Shown here piece after piece: positions 23,165 to 34,607 of a stretch of 64,000 nt of DNA. Made by a program: the position numbers and the translations under genes. The stretch spans positions 777,001-841,000 of the forward strand of contig NW_024881567.1 of NCBI RefSeq assembly GCF_019059575.1, given 5' to 3'. The stretch comes from Amphibalanus amphitrite (Eukaryota; Arthropoda; Thecostraca; Balanomorpha; Balanidae). Under the pieces are notes generated by a model. It made no database searches. It was not told the DNA's origin and saw only the letters and a program-made list of their open reading frames with translations. Every line of letters begins with the position of its first letter. Within the stretch, counting starts at the first letter, position 1.

Positions 23165-23915
23165 AATTGTCACAATGAACGTTCAACATTTCGTAGGACA
23201 CTTCATTTCGGTAGGGTATAAAATTGCATCACTATATGCTATCATAATAAGGTTATCATAATATGATGTGACCCTAAACTTTCAAAATGACAGGACGATC
23301 ATCAAGGACTATTTTAAAGTCAACGACAGTAAAATTTTGAAAGTAAGTGTTTGTACATAACGTGAAAACAGATATACCGAAACTCGGTGGGGCTATTTGA
23401 GACAGGCTTGCTTCATTATGAAGCACACTGTAATTAATCGAACAAGGCAAAGGGTTTCCCAAAACATTTAAGTGAATGGTCTGCATGATTGCTTGTTCCA
23501 TTGTACATCTCCTTGCGAAGAAATAACAGAAAAATGTTAAACAGTTTTGATTTTATGCCGATTTTCCTCGATCGCTGCATGCTGTATCAATTGGCCGGTT
23601 ACCCTACCACATCAAGTTATTCAAGCACTTGGATAGGCTCATCTAACAGGCAACAAGCTCTGCTTAGCTGATGGGCCCCAGAAAGTTTGGCTATGAACTC
23701 GAGCTCGAATTGACCAGAAATGTTTCCCCACTGCTATTCTGCTGTTTTCCTATGAGTGAATGTTTAAATACCATCTACTAACCAATTATGCATGGTTGTA
23801 TGAATGACTTCTTTCGTAGATGCATTTGGACAGTCATTCGCTGCATTCAGCAATGACTACTCGAGGGCAGCGCTTTTCGAGGAGCGCTGTGGCCCGAAGG
23901 TTTGAACTTTGAATT
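23165..23915. other. no gene recognised
   Basis: AT-rich intronic sequence. Near 23387 it contains CGGTGGGGCTATTTGAGAC, an internal copy of the motif that bounds 15671-35752. No domain-bearing frame. Confidence 0.5.
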
Positions 23916-24440
23916 GTGAAAAACGCCCGCCCGCCGCAAAACGCAAACACCGCAAAACGCACGCCCGAAACGCCAACGCAAAGGTCGCAAAAAATAAACA
24001 AACGCCCGCCGCAAACCGCAAATAAAAAAAAAACGCAAAAACGCCGCAAAACAATAAAACCGCCCGCATCGCACGCCCGCTAACCGCCAACCGAAAACGC
24101 CAGAAAATCGCCCGCCCGCCGCCAAAAAAAAGCACCGCAAAAAAAAACGAAAAAGCGGCCGCCAACCGCAAACAAATTTAACACCGCAAACGACGCAAAA
24201 AAAAGAAAACCGCCCGCATCGCCCGCCCGCCCGCCCGCCGCCAAAGACAAACAACGCAAAAAACACAAAACGCCCGCCCGCCGCAAAACGTAAACACCGC
24301 AAAACGTGTAAAACGCACGCCCGAAAAGCCAACGCAAACGGCAAAAAAATCACCCGATCGCCGCAAACCACACAGAAAAAACGCCGAAACGCCGAAAAAA
24401 TAAAACCGCCCGCACCGCACCGACGCTAACTGCTAACCGA
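23916..24440 (+). repeat. CCGCAAAACGCCCGCC-type low-complexity tandem
   Basis: Degenerate repeats of CCGCAAAA and CGCCCGCC with almost no G/T-rich strand mixing, about 525 bp. The minus-strand frames it produces (Phe/Arg/Cys-rich) are artefacts of composition. Blocks such as CACCGCAAAACG recur at about 360-bp spacing, suggesting internal duplication. Confidence 0.9.
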
Positions 24441-25189
24441 AAACGACTAAATTGAGCGCAATCGGCCCAGCCGTTCTCGAGATCTGGAAGCGCCCCCTGC
24501 ACGTGCGCACGTGCAGTAGCACCTTAACCGCAACACATGGGAATACATGGCCCATGGTGGGTGCCTACCTGTATGCCAAGTTTCAGCGAAATCGCCCCAG
24601 TAATTACAGAGTTATTAAAATGGGAACAAATTTGACACCTCTCGTTGTTGTATTTTGCACGTGCACTGGGGGTGACCCACATGCATCGGGAGTATCCTAT
24701 TTTTGGTAGAAGGGATGCTGCTACCCTACAAAAATTACCGCAAATCAATCGCCCAAGCGGCTGCTGAAATATGAGCCTCTCAAAATCACTACTTTTGCAA
24801 AACAGCTTGAACACCTTTGACTTTTCACGTGGCACGTGCCACGACGGTCACTGAGATGCATCAAAAGTAGTCAATTACGGGGTAGAAGGGATGGGGCTAC
24901 CCAGCAAAAAAGACCGCAGGCCAATCGGTCCAGCGGTTGCTGAGATATAAGCCTCTCAAAAGCGTTACAGGCCGGGCCGGGCTGGGCCGCTCATACTGAG
25001 ATTTTTCCGTTATATTGAAAAGACTTGCTTCGCTCGCTGCGCTCGCTCGCTCGTAATCAGGGGCCCGGGAACGATTTTCAAGTTGGGGGGGGGCGAGCCT
25101 AAAATACCTGACATGATGCATATGAAACAGTGGCATAGCTAGGGGTCTAAGGGGACACGCACCCCCTCCCCCATCGGGTTCAAAGGGAC
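24441..25189. other. dispersed repeat fragments, no gene
   Basis: Three successive phrases of the type AAATCGGCCCAGCCGTTCTCGAGAT / CACGTGCAC separated by about 200 bp, also found near 12090-12300, indicate an old repeat family. A fragment CAGTGGCATAGCTAGGGG near 25131 resembles hAT-type ends. Confidence 0.45.
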
Positions 25190-27930
25190 CCTCGGGTCCG
25201 AGAGGCCCTGCGGCGCCATTTGACCGCTGAGGGTTAACGATGGCCATATTTCTACTTAGAAGGGCCCCGTGGGGCTCGTTAAAGCACCTCATGGGCCCTA
25301 AATAGCCACACTAAGGTCTCCATAAGGGCCCCATGCCGACTTCTGAGGGCCTCTTGCGGCTTTTAAGGACACCTCGGTGGTCTCCAAAGGCCCGTTACTG
25401 GCCTTTGAGAGTAGAGATGCCACAAATTTGCAATTTCATTACCCGCTCCGCCCCGCAGCTACCCCTTGCCCAACCACAACTACCCGCAAGCTGATTTTGG
25501 CTGAGCCGAACCCGCAAAAAAACCCGCAATTTTAAAAACCTGCTTTTGCAAGAAAAAAATACAGCTGGGTCAATGCTAGAGCTATATAAACCTTACTTGC
25601 TTCATTGCTGTGCAGAAAAAAAGACAGCCAAACAAATAGTAAGGACTTGAAGTTGCTATGCTAAGCCCTCAGGAAGTGCACACTGGATAGTGGAAAATGA
25701 ATAATGCATCAATACATTCGAAATGCCTTTCTGAAAAGAGTTCAGTAAAATCTTTCTCTCACCTTACCCTTCAGCATTGGCTGAGGATCAAAATTTCACT
25801 CTGGCTGCCTCTCAATGTTAGGCTTCTGGAATGATATTGTTATCAAAATGAATGTTGATATAAAAAGATATGCGATTTCCAGTTAAAAATAAATAGTGAC
25901 ACGGTGAATAATGAGTATCCAGTCGATCTACACATAAAACAAATCATTCAAAATCCCAGCAAAAACCGTAAATACCAATGAACCACGGATTTCTAGGAAC
26001 ATGCGTCAGAAGCGTCGCCAACAGCTGATTGCAAGAAAGTTACAGCGACTAAATTCTTGCAGCCGTAGTTAGTGCGAACTTGTTGCGAAAACAGCGTTGC
26101 ATAATGCATATTCATGTGCCATTCTGATAAAATTATTTTACACAACAGCTACAGTTTTACAATTCAGAGTTAATTCACCGGTTAAGAAAAAGAGACAGTA
26201 AATACTAAATTAAATGTAATAATTTTATAGATCTGGTCTTGGTAATCCTCTCTGGCTGGTCCTCTCTCAGCATACAAATGATAAGGACATAAGAAGACAA
26301 AAGAAATAAAAGAAATACGTGGTTTTGAAACATGTATAACTGCTATTTTGAGGTATTCAAAAACCAAGACAGAAAAAATTGATTGTAAAATTATTATTGC
26401 GTCATCAATGACAGCTTTCCTTTGCCTCAGAGACCAAAATTGACGCAGTCAAATGCCAATCCTTGTCAGAATGTCGGAAGTGCGCCAGTATTGTATTGCG
26501 TTATGTTTGGGCCGCATGCCAGTCAATATTTTGATTTTTTGTAAGGGTAATTGGTGTGTTATTTTCGTAATATAGGGTGGGACAGAACATAGAGTAGGAT
26601 TAAGGATAGGTAATCAATGAATTTGCATCAAATTTTGTTTAGCTGATAGCTCTTTTTATGCCGACCAGACGCAAATAAAGTAACATGTGGCATTTGCTCT
26701 GATTTTCAACATCTCATTTAAGTCTGGTTTCTTCCATAATGTATATCTAGTGCACACTGCACATAGACTTCAGTTCAGCTTCCTATAAGTTTGCTTTCAG
26801 GTTCTTTTATGTTTTATGGAATGCTTTCATCAGCATTTATTTATGCTTTATAGTTTGTTGCTTGTACCCTCCCTGGTTTGGTCATTGCTGGACTGTGGAT
26901 GCTATTGCTGATTGTTTTCAGTTTTGCATTTGAAATGTGCTTCCTTGATATATTTTTATATTTGGTTCTGTTTTAGAAGTTGTTTTGATGAATATTGTAT
27001 TGTTAACCTGAGCAAATGCACTTGGCATTGTGTTTTGCATCTAAAAAAAAAAATAAAAAAAAATAAAATTTATAGGTTCTTAAGTCTGACCGCCAAATAC
27101 CCGCCACACGACAAGTTTTGCTTCTCGAACCCGCCAAAAACCCTGCGGGTTTTGAAAACCCGCAGAAAGCGGGTTCGCGGGTTCAAAAGTGGCATCTCTA
27201 TTTGAGAGGTCTTACCGGCCTATGAGGGGACAGTTCTAGGGGCATTTCCCACCTGTGATGGTCCCACACTTATTTTTCTGAGGGCCCCATAACGGCAACT
27301 ATGGGGCCCTCGTCGGTGCCTATGAGGGCCCACACCGGTGTGTCTGAGGGCTTCACACCCCCAACTCCGAGTGCCTACACCAGTGCCTATTAAAGCCAGT
27401 GCCTATCGGCGGCTCTGAGGACCCACCCAACACCTGCGCATATAAAGGCCACCCACTGATGACTTGAGGGCCCCACAACGGTGACCCTGAGGGCCCCACC
27501 GGCGTCTGACAGTACCATGCCGGTCTCTAGGACCCCGCAGGACTTCTTCTGCCGACCTAAGCCTAAGGACCCCTTGCTGGTCACTGAGACCCCCTGCCGG
27601 CTTGTAGACAGTTCGCGTCAGCAGCTCTAAAGGCCCCACACCCGTCTGTAACGGCTCTACACCAGCGTCTATGAGGGCCCGGAGCAACGCCTGTAAGGAC
27701 CCTCATCGGCGCCTCTGAGAGAATCACACTAGCACCTCTGATCGCCCACACCGGCACCTGCATGGCGGCCCCATACCGGTGCCTCCCTTACCGGCGGCTC
27801 TGAGGGCCCTACGCCGGTGATTCTGAGGGTGCCACCGATAAATGAAGGCACCACACAAGCCCTTAGTGTAGCTGAGCTTTAATCCCATACCGGCCCTCCG
27901 AGGGCGCCACGTCAGTGCACTCATTGTCCC
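25190..27930. repeat. degenerate GGGCCCC/CTGAGGGCC satellite, split by an hAT element
   Basis: Units of about 40-50 bp containing GAGGGCCC and ACCGGTGCCT occupy 25190-25403 and resume at 27209-27930. The intervening hAT-like element with a perfect TSD shows the two parts were once continuous. Units are strongly diverged. Open frames across it are compositional. Confidence 0.75.
25412..27200. mobile_element. 1.79-kb non-autonomous hAT-like element
   Basis: Perfect 12-bp inverted ends TAGAGATGCCAC / GTGGCATCTCTA. An exact 8-bp target duplication TTTGAGAG lies at 25404-25411 and 27201-27208. Both subterminal regions are packed with ACCCGC/GCGGGT motifs, as hAT transposase-binding regions often are. 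The AT-rich interior carries no recognisable transposase; the open frame at 26912-27205 is short and ends in the terminal region. Confidence 0.92.
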
Positions 27931-28937
27931 ACACCCCTCCCTCACACCCGGAGCGGGTAAACTGTGTTTACCTATAGCAACGATTTTACCACCGTTGTAC
28001 GTTATGTATTTCTCAAAGTTGACCCAAAATGGTCCAGTACAAAATCTGGCCTGCCAAACTTGGCCAAGGTCAGGCCCAAACACGTTTTGGGCAATCAGTC
28101 TCAGTCCATGACTCCAATCTTCGGCAACTACGGTGCAAGGCCGATACTGTAGAATCTTGCAATTTGTACCCTTGACCTGACCTTGACTTTGACCTCAAAC
28201 TTTAAATTAAGTACATGTTTTTAGTTATTCGTGATGAGATCTTTCGATTGGCGTTTGAATTTTCCAAATCCGACCATTAGTTCGGGAGATAACAGGGGGT
28301 AAAATTTACCCCCCCCCCCCAGCCCCGCGCGTTCGGCTGGAGACCCCAGCCCCGCGCGGGTTAATGCATTGGGTGAGCCAAAATTGTTTTACAGTGGCGC
28401 CATTAAAACAAGCTCTCGAACCGATTTAACATCATTTCTTGCATGATGCCTGATGGCTACAGTAAAAAAAGAACAGCTAAAAAAAAACTACAAAAACTAT
28501 GGCATGCCTTTCTGAAAGCTATTGAGCACCCCCAATGATTTTTGGAAAACTACACCCATGTAACCTTTAATAGTGTTTTTTGGTCAACCAAGGTAGACAT
28601 GTTGATTGTCGACTGAGTCAGTGACTGATGAAGCATATTTTAAGCACACATTCATCAGAATAACTAGTTTGGTCACCAGCTAAAGGGTCATTATGTTATA
28701 CCGAATATGTAAATATTGCGTGCTGCTAAAAGTACCTACCATGAACCCACTGCACGTTTATGACTACGACCGATTCACCGCTGTTGCTTATGTCGATCGT
28801 TCGATGCACTTCAGGTAGATGGCGGTAAGTCTTCTCGGGTGCATCGCATCACCATTATCATCAGCTATTTGACATATCCGTTGAGGTTTGACCAGGTGGG
28901 CATCATCGGGATTCTGAGACAGTGGGTTACGCAATCG
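27931..28937. other. no gene recognised; TTAA-element end fragment
   Basis: Around 28305-28362 a C tract followed by CCCCAGCCCCGCGCGGGTTAA matches the right end of the TTAA-bounded family seen at 38697-39884; its left partner is not obvious. The rest is unremarkable intronic sequence. Confidence 0.45.
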
Positions 28938-30726
28938 GCACACTCAGAGAAATATTTACCCTAAAAATATGGGTATTTCACGAGTACCAAATCGGTACTA
29001 TATTTACGGGTCCTTTAACGCCGAGAAAACGTTTATATCTACTCAGTCAGTGTTAGACTACCTAAACTGATTGTATCACATGACCTGCTTTATTGTATAC
29101 ATACCTGCTATTCTTAGCTATCTTTACCTAAAAAATCCGGGTTTTTCACGAGTACCAAATCGGCACTAGTTTTACGGGTTATCCTACCTCCAGAAAACGA
29201 GTATCAATATCCTTCATTGTTTCGCATGAACTATTATTACGTACAAATACCAGTGATTCTAGGGTATTACTAGCCACAAAATCCGGGTATTTTTGGAGTA
29301 CCAAATCGGTACTACATTTACGGGTTATCCTACGCCGAGAAAACAGGTAGCTCAACCTTTTTGCGTCAAAATACCGAATTAATTTGTGTCACATGACCTT
29401 CTCACACGCATACGTACCGAATTTGTTTGTGTCACATAACCTGCTCACACGTATACGTACCACTACCAGTGATTCTTTGGAATTGTTACCTTTAGAGCCT
29501 TAAACTTATCCGAAAGTTATAAGGTGCTTTAACACCATGCTTTATTTGTGCTACACTTGTCGCAGTTTGCTATAAATAGAACAAAACAATGATATGTAAA
29601 ACGGAGTTCGCTTGTTTATTGGGTTCCAACGAGATGGACAGAACCGGATGAAGATCATCGATTTAATTAGGAAACATGTCATGACAAACAAATAATCAGA
29701 TTTTTCGCACGATGTGGACGCAGTCCCTTCCCGCCTACGGCTGTCGTCAGCTGGCGGTCAACCGACCGGTGAGCATTGCCCCGTCCCGTAATGCAAGGTC
29801 TATACTCCCATTCGTACCTGTAAACCGCGTACGACACTCCACTTTTATGGCGCAATGCGCGATATCCGACGGCCCTGGCAGTTAGCTTGTTCGGTCGTCG
29901 ATCCCCATGTTTGTCGGCCGGTTCAGGTTGTCCTGACGCTGGCCGACACTCAGCGTTGCAGTCAGCCAGGATCTGGCCTGGCCTCTGGATCCCAGTGCTG
30001 TTCCTTGACCGCGTTTCTTGACATCCCAGCCCGGTGCTGTTTCTTGTTGATTTGAATGCTTGGTGCCCTTGCACAACACGATCCACCACCACACTCGCCC
30101 GGGAAAGAAAGTCACGTAGCTCACTTCCACAATACACCGCGTGAAACGCGAATAGCACTCGCCGTGCGGCTCCCAGCCTCTTCACACACCCACCACGCCG
30201 GCAACGGCGGTTCAAACTGGCTCATACTGAAAGCGTGCGCGCCAAACACAAAACGCGGAACGATGATTGGTTGAGAGGAACACCCTTCTGCGCATGCGCG
30301 ACCTAGGCCACGCCCCCTGTTAAAATTACTCACAAAAGGTAAATCCACCTTTAAAAAATAAGGAGTCAGAAAACCACATTTAAGTACTTATACACCCTTA
30401 CGAGTTGATGCATGTTACAGGTACCTGTTTTTCAATAACAAGTAGTAGAAAAACATGCTGGTAGAGTAGCCCTATACCACCGATTCTGGTTTGTTAGGTA
30501 GAGGTACCGTCTCTTCTGGGTAATGGTACCCGAATCTGCATGGTACTGTAAACCCATATCAGGTACATTTGCTACAATGTGTGTAAAAAGAACCATAGGT
30601 GTACAGGGACCCAAAATAAAAGGTGTATAACTATTTCTGTCCGAGTTTTAATATCCGGAGAAATCGGGATACCGGTACCCATAAGTGTAAAATTACCCGT
30701 AGAGGGGTAAATTTTTCTCTGTGTGC
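28938..30726. mobile_element. 1.8-kb element with CACACAGAGAAA-type inverted ends
   Basis: The left end CACACTCAGAGAAATATTTA and right end TAAATTTTTCTCTGTGTG are imperfect inverted repeats. Just inside the left end a segment of about 70 bp (TTTCACGAGTACCAAATCGG ... TTTACGGGT ... CGAGAAAAC) is repeated three times, starting near 28975, 29141 and 29288. The GC-rich right half has long but unrecognised open frames on the minus strand. No transposase was recognised and no TSD found. Confidence 0.6.
30245..30312. promoter_or_regulatory. possible GC-rich promoter: CCAAT plus NRF-1-like site
   Basis: GATTGGTTG (inverted CCAAT, about 30265) is followed by TGCGCATGCGC (about 30291), a strong match to the palindromic NRF-1 site. 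The surrounding segment is locally rich in CpG, unlike the AT-rich flanks. It lies inside the 28938-30726 element. No transcript or initiator can be assigned from sequence alone. Confidence 0.25.
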
Positions 30727-30738
30727 AGTATCGTTAAC

Positions 30739-30750
30739 AACATTTATATT
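30739..30750. repeat. 12-bp target duplication of PLE2, left
   Basis: AACATTTATATT, repeated exactly at 35201-35212, brackets the second Penelope-like insertion and defines its borders. Confidence 0.85.
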
Positions 30751-30832
30751 CTCTTAAGGACATGATGTGGAGTTTGTTAATGTAATAGGTAAGTGAATAA
30801 GGACTTTACTCCACAAGAAATCGTTCGGGTCG
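30751..30832 (-). repeat. PLE2 pseudo-LTR, 3' copy
   Basis: Eighty-two bases identical to 33995-34076, comprising the 5' leader, the ATG and the first few codons of the ORF. Its upstream boundary coincides with the predicted hammerhead cleavage site. Confidence 0.88.
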
Positions 30833-30868
30833 GAGCTTTCGAATTGTATTACAAAACTTCGTCAGCGA
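30830..30868 (-). ncRNA. hammerhead-like core, PLE2 main copy
   Basis: On the minus strand: TCG, core CTGACGA (30865-30859), an imperfect stem II with two U-U mismatches, GAA, a palindromic AGCT as minimal stem III, cleavage base C (30833), then CGA pairing with the TCG. Stem I beyond three pairs is not obvious. Downstream of the predicted cut the sequence is exactly the element's 5' end. Confidence 0.5.
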
Positions 30869-31379
30869 GTCGTAATCGGGTTCGAGGGGTATCGGTCGCA
30901 AAATTCAGGACAGTTCGCAGTCGGTAGACAGTGGCATGACACAGATAGTAAAATACATGAAAAGCACGTGACATCCTATGCTAGAACTATTTAACATTTA
31001 TTTAATAAAGAAAAACTAATAGCACTGTTGTACAACTCCTAAACATAAGGTGACTAAATATGAAAGCTTTCAGAAAAGTAATAAAGTGTAATAAATACCT
31101 GCATACCTTAATAAGTATACAAAGGCAATATAAGGAGAGCAAAAGGAAAAAGCTGTATAAAAAAGCACCTTCACACGACATGGACCACAATGAAGGGGGG
31201 GGGGGTGATGAAATAAAAACAATGTGAATATGTGCTCAATGTAAAATACAGTCAAAAGGCATAGAAAGCCTTAACTAACAACATTAAAAGCAAAGTACAA
31301 AGTATGGTAGAAAAGTCATATAAAGTTGCCGTATCAAAGGGGGGGGGGTATAAGACTATAAAAGGTTAAAAAACACGAC

Positions 31380-34007
31380 TTATTGGCGGCACGCACTGCG
31401 GATAATAGGTAACCAGCGATCCTGTAACAAAGCACCTGAGTTTCTGTTCAAATTGGCATCATTTGGCGACACTAACACAGTCTCGCGTCGTCCTACCGTT
31501 CTGATATAGGCAGATTCCAAAAGGAGTCGCATCTGGTGGTGGGCGGCACGGTCGAGGATCTTGGCATCATCAAAACGAGGCGTGCACTGCCGATGGGTGT
31601 TGAATGCTGAGGCGTTGGCTCTGGAGCTCCTCGAACCAGACCAGCAGTCTCGGTGCTCTCTGACTCTCGTTCCCAGCTCCCTGTCCGTCTCGCCGATGTA
31701 GATGACCGGATCACCGTCGACCTTGCAGGAACACTCTATTTTGTAGACCACATTGCTCTCCTGGTGCTTCGGTAGCTTGTGCTTGGTCTTACTGCACAGA
31801 ACCGCTCCAAGTGTCTGAGTTGGTTTGGAGACGAGTGAGACGCCGATCTTGTTTGCTGCTTTTTTCAGTTGGTAAAAGCAAGCACCGGCGAAGGGCACAG
31901 ATATTCTAACCGGCTGCTGACTGGGGCTGGTGTCTGGTGGAGCGGGCAAGGCCCGAGCTTTCAGACGGAGGTCTTCGTTGGTCTTGTGAATGGTGTCGTT
32001 GATGAATGAAGTGGGGTAGCCGTACTGATGAAATTTCCGGCGAATGATGTCCATTTCTCTCTGACGATCTTTTACGCTCGTGCAGTATCTGCTGGCGCGT
32101 ATACAGTCTGATCTGATGGCCGATCGAAGGTATCTTGTCTCAGTGTAGGAGTTGAAGGATGGAACTTGATTTGTAGAACACGCTTTTCTGTACACTTTTG
32201 TCTTATAGCTGTCTTCCATTCTGCTGATCATGATGTCCAAATAAGGGAGTTGTCTGTCTTCTTCTGTCTCTGTGGTGACTTTGATGTTCGGATCTTTGCT
32301 GTTCAGCTGCATCACCCACTCTGTGATGACGTCATCACTGCCTTCAAACAGGACAAGGTAGTCGTCGGCATATCTGCAGAAGCCATGGACTTGGCCTCCA
32401 CAAGCGAGAGCCACTCGCTCCAGGTCACTTTCCCAGTGGCCCATGTAGAGGTCAGCGACCACAGGCGAGTAGCTCTTCCCCATGGCCAGGCCAGTAGTTT
32501 GTTTGAACCATCTCTCTCGGTCCCCGTCTCGAACCACTGCGTGGCAGTTCTTGATGGACAGGTCCAAGAGGTCGGCGATAGCTTCTGGCTTCAGACAGGT
32601 GACGTCATACAGAGCTTCTCTGTGTTCTAGAAGCATGCCTTTGATGAGTGGAATGGCTTTCTGCGTCGGGATGGATGGAAACATCGCTTCCACGTCTAGG
32701 GATACCATGCGGCATCTGCTTGCTGTGTGCTGCATGCTGTTCAGCATCTCTAGCACTTGGAGCGGAGAACTGATGGAATGTGGTGGTCTTGGTAACACTT
32801 TCAAGCAGGTTGTCAGATGTTTTGTCAGCTCATAATCTACGCCGCGGTGGGCTGGGCAGATCGGTCGAAGTTTGAGACTGGAGATCCAGTGGAGCCTTTC
32901 GGCCTCTGTTGTTGGAGGCCCTGTGTACTTGTGGGTCTTCACTAGTCCATAGAAAGGGCCGCTCCGCCCGTGGGTCTTTGAGAGCTGGCGGTAGAGTTTA
33001 TAAGCTTCTTCGTTGTTCTGTTTGAGCTCTAAATCGCGTCGTTTTCCTCGAACAGGGGGACCTGCTAACGCTGTAAGAAGGTGGTCGTTGAACTTCCCTG
33101 CAAAAACTTCAGCTGGGTCACTTGTAACCTCTTCATAAACTGGTGACTGAAGCGATCGCAGCACAGCAGCAGTGTAGTCCTCCTTTTCGATCACTACCAA
33201 GGCTTTTGCTTTGTCGGCAGGGACGATGACTCTGGTTTCATCCTTGGCCAGTGATCTCAGAGGTCGTGAGATGGCTTGTGGCGGTTTAGGATGTTTCTCC
33301 TTGTCAGCACGGGCCAGTATGGTTTCTGCTTTGTTTAGAAAAGTGGTAATGTCGTCACCACTCAGTCCCAGCTGTTCTGCTTTCCTGCTGGCAACTTCGG
33401 AAGCCAGCTGAGCTTTCAAAGCTAGCTCCAAAATGGGTGGTTTGTTCGGAGCTATGGAGAACTTGGCACCCAGCTGGAGGACATTTTTCTCTTCTAAGGT
33501 CAGCGGCTGGCTTGTCAGATTGATGACAGTTGTGGTTGATTCACCCGTTTGTCTAGGGTGTTTACTCCAGAAAGTCAGGCCTCCATTTTCAAAGAGCAGA
33601 TGGCTGAGTTTCTTGGCCTTAACAGCATCACTTTTCCTCAAAGCATCGTTGTACAGAGCTTCACCTCTACTCTCCAGCACGGACATAGCTGCTTCAGAAG
33701 CTCCTCGTCTTCTGAGGCTGTTCTTGATGCCTTGAAGTCGTGCCTTGACGCGGTGAGTCTCTGAGCGTGCTTCATTGAACGCCATTCGTAAGCGACTTTC
33801 TTCAGCGTTTTTCTTCCATTTTCTCTCACGTTCAGTTCTTGTATTGATGGTCAGTCTCAGCCCACGAGGGATTAGTTGTTGATCCCTGCAGTCACGTAAA
33901 AAGGTAGAATTAGATTGGAATCTGGCTAACTTACACATGAGATGTGAGTAGAGGTTAGCCATTGACTTGGCAGACCGTCCTAGGTCAGAAAATTCTCTTA
34001 AGGACAT
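31380..34007 (-). CDS. PLE2 reverse transcriptase with GIY-YIG endonuclease (875 aa, intact)
   Basis: A full ORF from ATG (34005-34007) to the TAA, with no interruptions. A charged N-terminal region of about 300 residues is followed by the RT domain: motif A SLDVEAMFPSIP (about residue 436), GLAMGKSYSPVVADLYMG (about 510) and catalytic YADD in CRYADDYLVLF (about 550). A basic linker and a C-terminal GIY-YIG endonuclease follow, with VVYKIECSCK and VIYIGETDREL (about 750-775), the downstream REH, and a Cys pair near its start. The length and order are those of EN(+) Penelope-like elements. The sequence is clearly different from PLE1, so it is another family. The start is supported by the pseudo-LTR, whose copy stops shortly after this ATG. 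Confidence 0.95.
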   Translation of the reverse strand: MSLREFSDLGRSAKSMANLYSHLMCKLARFQSNSTFLRDCRDQQLIPRGLRLTINTRTERERKWKKNAEESRLRMAFNEARSETHRVKARLQGIKNSLRRRGASEAAMSVLESRGEALYNDALRKSDAVKAKKLSHLLFENGGLTFWSKHPRQTGESTTTVINLTSQPLTLEEKNVLQLGAKFSIAPNKPPILELALKAQLASEVASRKAEQLGLSGDDITTFLNKAETILARADKEKHPKPPQAISRPLRSLAKDETRVIVPADKAKALVVIEKEDYTAAVLRSLQSPVYEEVTSDPAEVFAGKFNDHLLTALAGPPVRGKRRDLELKQNNEEAYKLYRQLSKTHGRSGPFYGLVKTHKYTGPPTTEAERLHWISSLKLRPICPAHRGVDYELTKHLTTCLKVLPRPPHSISSPLQVLEMLNSMQHTASRCRMVSLDVEAMFPSIPTQKAIPLIKGMLLEHREALYDVTCLKPEAIADLLDLSIKNCHAVVRDGDRERWFKQTTGLAMGKSYSPVVADLYMGHWESDLERVALACGGQVHGFCRYADDYLVLFEGSDDVITEWVMQLNSKDPNIKVTTETEEDRQLPYLDIMISRMEDSYKTKVYRKACSTNQVPSFNSYTETRYLRSAIRSDCIRASRYCTSVKDRQREMDIIRRKFHQYGYPTSFINDTIHKTNEDLRLKARALPAPPDTSPSQQPVRISVPFAGACFYQLKKAANKIGVSLVSKPTQTLGAVLCSKTKHKLPKHQESNVVYKIECSCKVDGDPVIYIGETDRELGTRVREHRDCWSGSRSSRANASAFNTHRQCTPRFDDAKILDRAAHHQMRLLLESAYIRTVGRRETVLVSPNDANLNRNSGALLQDRWLPIIRSACRQ

Positions 34008-34076
34008 GATGTGGAGTTTGTTAATGTAATAGGTAAGTGAATAAGGACTTTACTCCACAAGAAATCGTTCGGGTCG
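33995..34076 (-). repeat. PLE2 pseudo-LTR, 5' copy
   Basis: The first 82 bases of the main copy, repeated at 30751-30832. It contains the leader and the start codon. Confidence 0.88.
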
Positions 34077-34607
34077 GTTAGAATATCTGTGCCCCTCGCC
34101 GGTGCTTGCTTTTACCAACTGAAAAAAGCAGCAAACAAGATCGGCGTCTCACTCGTCTCCAAACCAACTCAGACACTTGGAGCGGTTCTGTGCAGTAAGA
34201 CCAAGCACAAGCTACCGAAGCACCAGGAGAGCAATGTGGTCTACAAAATAGAGTGTTCCTGCAAGGTCGACGGTGATCCGGTCATCTACATCGGCGAGAC
34301 GGACAGGGAGCTGGGAACGAGAGTCAGAGAGCACCGAGACTGCTGGTCTGGTTCGAGGAGCTCCAGAGCCAACGCCTCAGCATTCAACACCCATCGGCAG
34401 TGCACGCCTCGTTTTGATGATGCCAAGATCCTCGACCGTGCCGCCCACCACCAGATGCGACTCCTTTTGGAATCTGCCTATATCAGAACGGTAGGACGAC
34501 GCGAGACTGTGTTAGTGTCGCCAAATGATGCCAATTTGAACAGAAACTCAGGTGCTTTGTTACAGGATCGCTGGTTACCTATTATCCGCAGTGCGTGCCG
34601 CCAATAA
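34077..34607 (+). pseudogene. PLE2 inverted partial copy: C-terminal GIY-YIG fragment
   Basis: About 173 codons identical or nearly identical to the C-terminus of the main ORF: the last part of the linker, VVYKIECSCKVDGDPVIYIG and the end QDRWLPIIRSACRQ. It lacks RT and cannot encode a functional element. It results from 5' truncation of a copy integrated in opposite orientation to the main copy. Compared with the main copy, only isolated changes are visible (CAC/CTC near 34093). Confidence 0.92.

Noticed and set aside
23847-24420. Minus-strand Phe/Arg/Cys-rich ORFs
   Set aside because: Compositional by-product of the CCGCAAAA/CGCCCGCC repeat; no domain.
29679-30215. 178-aa minus-strand ORF
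   Set aside because: No recognisable domain; it lies in the GC-rich part of a MITE-like element and overlaps equally long frames on the other strand.
32166-32835. Plus-strand ORFs antisense to the PLE2 RT
   Set aside because: Shadows of the intact minus-strand 875-codon ORF.
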